A stretch of DNA of 64,000 nucleotides from contig NZ_RKMB01000022.1 in NCBI RefSeq assembly GCF_003797765.1, positions 36,901 through 100,900 on the forward strand, in the 5' to 3' direction. The notes beneath the pieces are model-generated. The model ran no database searches, was not told the DNA's origin, and worked only from the letters and a program-made list of their open reading frames with translations. This DNA is from Ramlibacter sp. WS9. Its GTDB lineage: Bacteria > Pseudomonadota > Gammaproteobacteria > Burkholderiales > Burkholderiaceae_C. The position numbers were made by a program, and so were the translations under genes. The stretch's first letter is position 1. Each line of letters starts with the position of its first letter. Positions 58,775-64,000 of this stretch are shown in pieces.

Positions 58775-59376
58775 CTCTTGCGGGTGGGCGTCTTGCCTGC
58801 GGTCTTGCCAGTGGACTTGCCCGCGGCCGGCTTGCGTGTGGGAACAAGGTACTTCCTGGCGGGCGCTTTTTTCGCAGGCGCCTTGGCTGCCGGTTTCCCG
58901 GTTGTCGTCTTCGCAGTTGCCTTTGCTGCTGTCTTCGCGGGTGCCTTCTTGGAGGCGGGCTTCTTTGTGGCGGGTTCGGGCTCAGCCTCGGCGAACGCCG
59001 GCTTCGGGGCGCCGAACTTCAACCGTACGGGCTTCTCACCCCAGATCTCTTCAAGATGATAGTACGTCCGGATCGCCGGCTGCATGATGTGCGCCACTGC
59101 GGCACCGCAGTCCACGATGATCCATTCGCCGTTTTCCTCGCCTTCGATGCGCGGCTTGGGAAAGCCCGCCTCACGGACGGCATCGCGGACGCTGGACGCG
59201 AGTGCCTTGGTCTGTCGATTCGAGGTGCCCGACGCGACGATGACGCGTTCGAACAAGGGCGAAAGGTGCTCGGTGTTGAAAACCTGGATGTCCTGCGCTT
59301 TGACGTCCTCCAGGCCATCGACGATGGCTCTTTGCAGGCGTTGCGTGTCTTTTCTTGCGGCGGCTTCTTGGGTCAT
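58771..59376 (-). CDS. rsfS: Ribosome silencing factor RsfS with a basic tail
   Basis: 201 residues. The normal RsfS domain occupies about 1-123 (VDGLEDVKAQDIQVFNTEHLSPLFERVIVASGTSNRQ, EGENGEWIIVDCG, HIMQPAIRTYYHLEEIW). An extra ~78-residue C-terminal tail, rich in Lys, Ala, Pro and Thr in KPAAKAPAKKAPARK-like repeats, resembles histone H1-type tails and might bind RNA or DNA. RsfS binds L14 and blocks subunit joining in starvation. Start overlaps the nadD stop (TGATG). Confidence 0.93.
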   Translation of the reverse strand: MTQEAAARKDTQRLQRAIVDGLEDVKAQDIQVFNTEHLSPLFERVIVASGTSNRQTKALASSVRDAVREAGFPKPRIEGEENGEWIIVDCGAAVAHIMQPAIRTYYHLEEIWGEKPVRLKFGAPKPAFAEAEPEPATKKPASKKAPAKTAAKATAKTTTGKPAAKAPAKKAPARKYLVPTRKPAAGKSTGKTAGKTPTRKR

Positions 59377-59975
59377 CAGGCAGGTTGGTAAAGGGAATGT
59401 TGGTCAATATAACGTGCAACGCCCGGCGGGACCAGATGGGCGATCCCTTCTTCGGCGGCAACTCGGTCGCGCACCTGGGTGGCGCTCTCAGGCATCTCGG
59501 GCAGGCGCAGCAGCCTCAACTCGGCTTCGACAGGCAGCAGTCGCGGCCCCGAATTCGGATCCGCGGCTCGCGAGGCCATGCAAACGGTGGTCATCGCCAG
59601 GATGGCTCGCCACTCGTGCCAGCGGGTCAGCGAAACGGCCTGATCTTCGCCCATCACGAGGAACAGCTGAGCCCCGGGCATCTCGGCGGCGAGTTCGCGC
59701 AGGGTGTCGATGGTATACGTAGCGCCCGGGCGGCGCAGCTCACGTTCGTCGATCACCGTCTGCGGCAGGCCGTCGAAGGCGATGCGCGCCATGGCAAGGC
59801 GGTGTTCCGCCGGGCTGAGGGCGTTGGGTTTGTGCCACGCCTGCCCGGTCGGAAAGACACGCAGTTCGTCCAGCCGCAGCTGCTCCACCGCCGCCCGCGC
59901 CAGCGCCACGTGGGCGACGTGGGGTGGGTCGAACGCGCCGCCGAAGACGCCGACGCGCCGCGCCGGAATGGTCAC
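59376..59975 (-). CDS. nadD: Nicotinate-nucleotide adenylyltransferase NadD
   Basis: 199 residues from a GTG at 59975 that overlaps the hemF stop (GTGA); the longer frame upstream is inside hemF. GVFGGAFDPPHVAH is the nucleotidyltransferase H-x-G-H-like site; late ESATQVRDRV stands for the usual ISSTxIR. It adenylates NaMN in NAD synthesis. In the order hemF-nadD-rsfS-rlmH. Confidence 0.95.
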   Translation of the reverse strand: MTIPARRVGVFGGAFDPPHVAHVALARAAVEQLRLDELRVFPTGQAWHKPNALSPAEHRLAMARIAFDGLPQTVIDERELRRPGATYTIDTLRELAAEMPGAQLFLVMGEDQAVSLTRWHEWRAILAMTTVCMASRAADPNSGPRLLPVEAELRLLRLPEMPESATQVRDRVAAEEGIAHLVPPGVARYIDQHSLYQPA

Positions 59976-60883
59976 ACCCAGTCCCTTCGAACCAGGAATT
60001 TCTTGTAGAGATCGTCTTCGGGCGAGCCGGGCTTGGTCTGGCGCTGGTAGGCCCAGCTCACCAGCGGCGGCATCGACATCAGGATGGATTCCGTGCGCCC
60101 GCCCGACTGGAGGCCGAAGTGCGTGCCGCGGTCGAACACCAGGTTGAATTCCACATAGCGGCCGCGCCGGTACAGCTGGAAGTTGCGTTCGCGCTCGCCG
60201 TAGGGCGTGCCCTTGCGGACGTTGAGGATGGGCACATAGGCGTCCAGGAATGAATCGCCCACGCTGCTCATCAGCGCGAAGCTGTTCATGAAACCGCCTT
60301 CGGCAAAATCGTCGAAGAAGATGCCGCCGATGCCGCGCTGCTCGTCGCGGTGCTTCAAATAGAAATAATCGTCGCACCAGGTCTTGAAGCGCGGGTACTT
60401 ATCGGCGCCAAAAGGCTCTACCGCCTGCTTGCACACGCTGTGGAAGTGCTCGGCGTCCTCTTCGAACCCGTAATACGGCGTCAGGTCCATCCCACCGCCG
60501 AACCAGAACACCGGTTCGCCCTTCTCGGGCGTCGCGCAGATCATGCGCACGTTCATGTGCACCGTCGGCACATAGGGGTTGCGCGGATGGAACACCAGCG
60601 AAACGCCTAGCGCTTCGAAGCCGGCGCCGGCCAGTTCCGGGCGATGCTGGCTGGCCGACGGCGGCAGCCGTGTGCCCACCACGTGCGAAAAGCCGCAGCC
60701 GGCGCGCTCGAAGACGTTGCCCTCTTCCAGGATCATGGTCGCGCCGTCGCCCTGCAGCGGCTCGCCCTTGCCCTTCATCCACTTGTCCTTGGTGAAAGTG
60801 CCGCCATCGACTTCGGCGCAGGCCGTGGTGATGCGGGCCTGCAAGTCCTGCAGGTACTCGCGTACGGCGTCGACGTTGGTCAT
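59972..60883 (-). CDS. hemF: Oxygen-dependent coproporphyrinogen III oxidase HemF
   Basis: 303 residues from the ATG at 60883. VHMNVRMI, FWFGGGMDLTPYYGFEEDA, FKTWCDDYFYLKHRDEQRGIGGIFFDD and EFNLVFDRGTHFGLQSGGRTESILMSMPP are all hallmark motifs. It converts coproporphyrinogen III to protoporphyrinogen IX, so the host respires with oxygen. 7 bases downstream of purD. Confidence 0.97.
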   Translation of the reverse strand: MTNVDAVREYLQDLQARITTACAEVDGGTFTKDKWMKGKGEPLQGDGATMILEEGNVFERAGCGFSHVVGTRLPPSASQHRPELAGAGFEALGVSLVFHPRNPYVPTVHMNVRMICATPEKGEPVFWFGGGMDLTPYYGFEEDAEHFHSVCKQAVEPFGADKYPRFKTWCDDYFYLKHRDEQRGIGGIFFDDFAEGGFMNSFALMSSVGDSFLDAYVPILNVRKGTPYGERERNFQLYRRGRYVEFNLVFDRGTHFGLQSGGRTESILMSMPPLVSWAYQRQTKPGSPEDDLYKKFLVRRDWV

Positions 60884-60890
60884 GGAAGTA

Positions 60891-62186
60891 TCAACCGCGG
60901 ATCGCGCGATGGCCGATATCGCGGCGGTACTGGGCGCCGTCGAAATGGATCTCGGCGGCAACCTCGTAAGCGCGATGCTGCGCCGCCTTGACGCTGTCTG
61001 CCAGTGCCGTGACGCAGAGCACCCGCCCGCCCGCGGTCAGCGTGCCGCCATCCTTCGGCACCGTGCCGGCGTGAAACACCATCGAGTCTTCCTTGGCCTT
61101 GGGCAGGCCCGTGATCGCGTCACCCTTGCGCGGGTTGAGGGGATAGCCGGCAGCGGCCATCACCACGCCCAGCGCCGTGCGGCGGTCCCACTCCAGGTCG
61201 ATCTGGTCCAGCGTGCCGGACGTGGCGCGCATCATCACGTCGTACAGGTCGGACTTGAGCCGCATCATGATGGGCTGCGTCTCCGGGTCACCCATGCGGC
61301 AGTTGAATTCGAGCGTCTTGACGCGGCCCTGCGGGTCGATCATCAAGCCCGCATAGAGGAAACCGGTGAAGGGAATGCCGTCCCTTTCCATGCCCTTGAT
61401 GGTCGGCAGGATGATCTCGCGCATGGCGCGTGCGTGGATCTCGGGCGTGACCACCGGCGCCGGCGAATAGGCTCCCATGCCGCCCGTGTTGGGGCCCTGG
61501 TCGTCGTCGAGCAGGCGCTTGTGGTCCTGGCTGGTGGCCAGCGCCGTGACGTTCCTGCCGTCGCACAGCACGATGAAGCTGGCTTCCTCGCCCGAAAGGA
61601 ACTCCTCGATCACGACGCGCGCGACCACCTGTCCGTCTTCTCCGCGTACATGCGTGACGCCCAGCTTGTTGTCCAGCAGCATGAAGTCGATGGCCTCGTG
61701 CGCCTCGGCCGCGGTCGTCGCGACGACCACGCCCTTCCCCGCCGCCAGGCCATCGGCCTTCACGACGATGGGCGCGCCCATGCGGTCCACATACGCGTGG
61801 GCCGCCACCGGGTCGGAAAAGGTTTCGTATTCCGCCGTGGGGATGCCATGGCGCTTCATGAACGCCTTGGAGAAAGCCTTGGAGCTTTCCAGCTGCGCCG
61901 CCGCCTGGGTCGGCCCGAAGACCCGCAGACCGTGCGCGCGGAAATCGTCGACCACACCGGCCGCCAGCGGCGCCTCGGGGCCGACCACGGTGAGCTGGAT
62001 CTTCTGGTCCAGCGCCCATTGGCGCAGCGCCGGGATGTCGGTGATGTCTACGTTCTCCAGCCGCGCATCGAGCGCCGTGCCGCCGTTGCCGGGCGCCACG
62101 TACACCGCCTGCACCTTCGGCGATTGGGCGAGTTTCCAGGCCAGCGCGTGTTCACGGCCGCCGCCACCTATCACGAGGACTTTCAT
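60891..62186 (-). CDS. purD: Phosphoribosylamine-glycine ligase PurD
   Basis: 431 residues. ATP-grasp enzyme: VLVIGGGGREHALAWKLA opening, GPEAPLAAGVVDDF, IVVKADGLAAGKGVVV, EFLSGEEASFIVLCDG and LEFNCRMGDPETQ. Second step of purine synthesis. ATG overlaps the yebC stop by 4 nt. Confidence 0.98.
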   Translation of the reverse strand: MKVLVIGGGGREHALAWKLAQSPKVQAVYVAPGNGGTALDARLENVDITDIPALRQWALDQKIQLTVVGPEAPLAAGVVDDFRAHGLRVFGPTQAAAQLESSKAFSKAFMKRHGIPTAEYETFSDPVAAHAYVDRMGAPIVVKADGLAAGKGVVVATTAAEAHEAIDFMLLDNKLGVTHVRGEDGQVVARVVIEEFLSGEEASFIVLCDGRNVTALATSQDHKRLLDDDQGPNTGGMGAYSPAPVVTPEIHARAMREIILPTIKGMERDGIPFTGFLYAGLMIDPQGRVKTLEFNCRMGDPETQPIMMRLKSDLYDVMMRATSGTLDQIDLEWDRRTALGVVMAAAGYPLNPRKGDAITGLPKAKEDSMVFHAGTVPKDGGTLTAGGRVLCVTALADSVKAAQHRAYEVAAEIHFDGAQYRRDIGHRAIRG

Positions 62187-62908
62187 AGATCAATTTCTGC
62201 GTTGTGGAAGACGTCTTGCACGTCGTCCAGGTCCTCGATCACATCCAGCAACTTCTGCATTTTCGCCGCGTCTTCGCCGGAGAGTTCAATGGTGTTTTCC
62301 GGGCGCATCGTGACTTCGGCCACTTCGGGCTTCAGGCCGGCTGCTTCCAGGGCGTTCTTGACGGCTTCGAAGTCCGGGTAGGCCGTCAGCACCTCGATGG
62401 CACCATCATCGCCGGTGATCACGTCTTCGGCGCCCGCTTCCAGCGCCACTTCCATCACCTTGTCTTCACTCGTGCCCGGCGCAAAGATGAGCTGGCCCAC
62501 GTGCTTGAACTGGAACGAGACCGAACCCGCCGTGCCCATGCTGCCGCCGTACTTGCTGAACGCATGGCGGACGTCGGCCACGGTGCGGACCTTGTTGTCC
62601 GTCATGGTGTCCACGATGATCGCCGCGCCGCCGATGCCGTAGCCCTCGTAGCGGATTTCCTCGTAGTGCACGCCTTCGAGGTTGCCGGTGGCCTTGTCGA
62701 TGTTGCGCTTGACCGTGTCGATCGGCAGGTTGGCGGCTTTGGCTTTCTCGACCGCGAGCCTGAGCCGGGGGTTGATGGCCATGTCGCCGCCGCCCAGGCG
62801 GGCCGCGACCATGATTTCACGGATGACCCGCGTCCAGACCTTGCCCCGCTTTTCGTCCTGGCGGCCCTTGCGGTGCTGGATATTCGCCCATTTACTGTGT
62901 CCGGCCAC
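62183..62908 (-). CDS. YebC/PmpR-family regulator
   Basis: 241 residues. MAGHSKWANIQHRKGRQDEKRGK opening, YEGYGIGGAAIIVDTMTDN, VADVRHAFSKYGG and EDLDDVQDVFHNAEI ending. Members bind DNA as regulators or act on ribosomes stalled at proline runs; which applies here is unknown. First gene of the purD run; divergent from the DUF853 gene across 55 bases, so both promoters must lie in that gap. Confidence 0.94.
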   Translation of the reverse strand: MAGHSKWANIQHRKGRQDEKRGKVWTRVIREIMVAARLGGGDMAINPRLRLAVEKAKAANLPIDTVKRNIDKATGNLEGVHYEEIRYEGYGIGGAAIIVDTMTDNKVRTVADVRHAFSKYGGSMGTAGSVSFQFKHVGQLIFAPGTSEDKVMEVALEAGAEDVITGDDGAIEVLTAYPDFEAVKNALEAAGLKPEVAEVTMRPENTIELSGEDAAKMQKLLDVIEDLDDVQDVFHNAEIDL

Positions 62909-62963
62909 TGAAGTATTCCCCTTCGCCTTATATTGCGTTGGTCTGCATTTTACTTTTCACACC

Positions 62964-64000
62964 ATGGCTGAACCTCTTTTGATCGCCAAAAACGGCCAAA
63001 CCGAGTGCCATTTGCTGCCCGGCTTGGCCAATCGGCACGGACTTGTCACTGGCGCCACGGGCACCGGCAAGACCGTGACCTTGCAGGCGCTGGCCGAAAA
63101 CTTCTCGAAAATCGGCGTCCCGGTCTTCATGGCCGACGTCAAGGGCGACCTCACCGGCATCAGCCAACCCGGCAAGATCGAAGGCAAGTTGGCCGAAGTC
63201 ATCAAGGAGCGCGGGCTACCGGCGCCCGAACCCTTTGCCTGCCCCACCACGCTCTGGGACGTCTTTGGCGAGCAAGGCCACCCGGTGCGCGCAACCGTCT
63301 CCGATATGGGCCCGCTGCTGCTGGGCCGCATGCTCGGGCTCAACGAAACTCAGGCCGGCGTGCTGAACCTGGTCTTCAAGATCGCCGACGACAACGGCAT
63401 GCTGCTGCTCGACCTGAAAGACCTGCGCGCGATGCTGCAGCATGTGGGCGACAACGCGGCCGATTTCCGCACCGAATACGGCAACGTCAGCGCGGCCAGC
63501 GTCGGCACCATCCAGCGCGGGCTGCTGCAGATCGAATCGCAGGGCGGCGAAAAGTTCTTCGGCGAACCCATGCTCAACATCGCCGACTTCCTGCAGACCG
63601 ACGAGAAGGGCCACGGCGTTGCCAACATCCTGGCCGCCGACAAGTTGCTGAACTCTCCGCGCCTTTACGCGACCTTCCTCTTGTGGATGCTGTCCGAGCT
63701 GTTCGAGCAGTTGCCGGAAATCGGTGACCCCGAGAAGCCCAAGCTGGTGTTCTTCTTCGACGAGGCGCACCTCTTGTTCGACGAAGCGCCCAAGGTGCTG
63801 GTCGAGCGCATCGAGCTGGTGGTGCGCCTGGTGCGCTCCAAGGGCGTGGGCGTGTATTTCGTGACGCAGAACCCGCTGGACATCCCCGACAGCGTGCTCG
63901 CCCAGCTGGGCAACCGTGTGCAACATGCGTTGCGGGCCTACACGCCGCGCGACCAAAAGGCCGTGAAAGCCACTGCGCAGACCATGCGCCAGAAGCCCGG
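62964..64000 (+). CDS. HerA-like DUF853 ATPase (YjgR family), cut by window end
   Basis: First 345 codons from the ATG at 62964; no stop is reached. Walker A GATGTGKTVT (about 30-39), DVKGDLTGI, SVGTIQRGLLQIESQGG, Walker B LVFFFDEAHLLF and VYFVTQNPLDIPDSVLAQLGNRVQHALRAYTPRDQKA match the HerA/VirB4-like hexameric ATPases of the DUF853 family. Function of these stand-alone proteins is not settled; DNA translocation is a guess from the fold. Confidence 0.92.
   Translation, partial: MAEPLLIAKNGQTECHLLPGLANRHGLVTGATGTGKTVTLQALAENFSKIGVPVFMADVKGDLTGISQPGKIEGKLAEVIKERGLPAPEPFACPTTLWDVFGEQGHPVRATVSDMGPLLLGRMLGLNETQAGVLNLVFKIADDNGMLLLDLKDLRAMLQHVGDNAADFRTEYGNVSAASVGTIQRGLLQIESQGGEKFFGEPMLNIADFLQTDEKGHGVANILAADKLLNSPRLYATFLLWMLSELFEQLPEIGDPEKPKLVFFFDEAHLLFDEAPKVLVERIELVVRLVRSKGVGVYFVTQNPLDIPDSVLAQLGNRVQHALRAYTPRDQKAVKATAQTMRQKP

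Overview
The window reads as a stretch of chromosome from a GC-rich betaproteobacterium of the order Burkholderiales, most likely Comamonadaceae (a Ramlibacter- or Variovorax-like genome). The grounds are the ligA-zipA-smc and dapC-dapD-pilU-dapE-prmB gene orders, the codon bias, the lineage-typical protein forms and the many 4-nt ATGA/GTGA overlaps. The genus is inference; the order is fairly safe. Both edges cut genes: a cytochrome c' tail on the left and a HerA-like DUF853 ATPase on the right.

Layout. 0-3.4 kb: cytochrome c/b561 pair, a small secreted protein, a methyltransferase, peptide deformylase and an orphan PhnD-like binding protein. 3.4-10 kb (minus): ligA, zipA, smc. 10.2-13.9 kb (minus): a three-gene two-component cluster ending in a clear intrinsic terminator. 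14.7-20.1 kb (plus): diaminopimelate/lysine genes dapC, dapD and dapE, with a PilT/PilU ATPase between dapD and dapE, then prmB. 20.1-23.4 kb: a PLP enzyme and an ABC-F ATPase joined through a palindromic repeat. 23.4-38.7 kb: a TylF-type methyltransferase and a complete-looking MSHA-type type IV pilus locus. The MSHA locus is split into divergent arms: mshI-I2-J-K-L-M-N on minus, and two tandem major pilins plus mshC-D-O-P-E-G on plus. 38.7-45.0 kb: small orphan genes and an unfamiliar three-gene operon (500-aa unknown protein, zinc-ribbon membrane protein, TAXI-type periplasmic binding protein), bounded on the right by tRNA-Lys. 45.0-48.5 kb (minus): tolB-pal-cpoB-tcdA-tRNA-Lys. 48.5-56.2 kb: lipopolysaccharide/cell-surface glycan genes (glycosyltransferases, O-antigen ligase, msbA, polysaccharide deacetylase). 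56.2-62.9 kb (minus): a tightly packed housekeeping run purD/yebC, hemF, nadD, rsfS, rlmH, maf, rng.

How the parts work together. The MSHA arms supply the inner-membrane alignment complex (MshI/I2/J/K, equivalent to PilM/N/O/P), secretin (MshL), ATPases (MshM, MshE), platform (MshG), major pilins and a minor-pilin set headed by an unusually large 670-aa MshP-like protein that may be a tip adhesin. I see no prepilin peptidase here. PilU-like retraction could come from the gene inside the dap cluster. The Tol-Pal genes and the neighbouring LPS genes both serve the outer membrane.

The parts least explained by known biology are the TAXI/zinc-ribbon/500-aa operon, the giant MshP, the MshE lacking the first half of its MshEN domain, and the inverted repeats embedded in coding or intergenic DNA. 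No CRISPR array, transposase, integrase or rRNA was seen.
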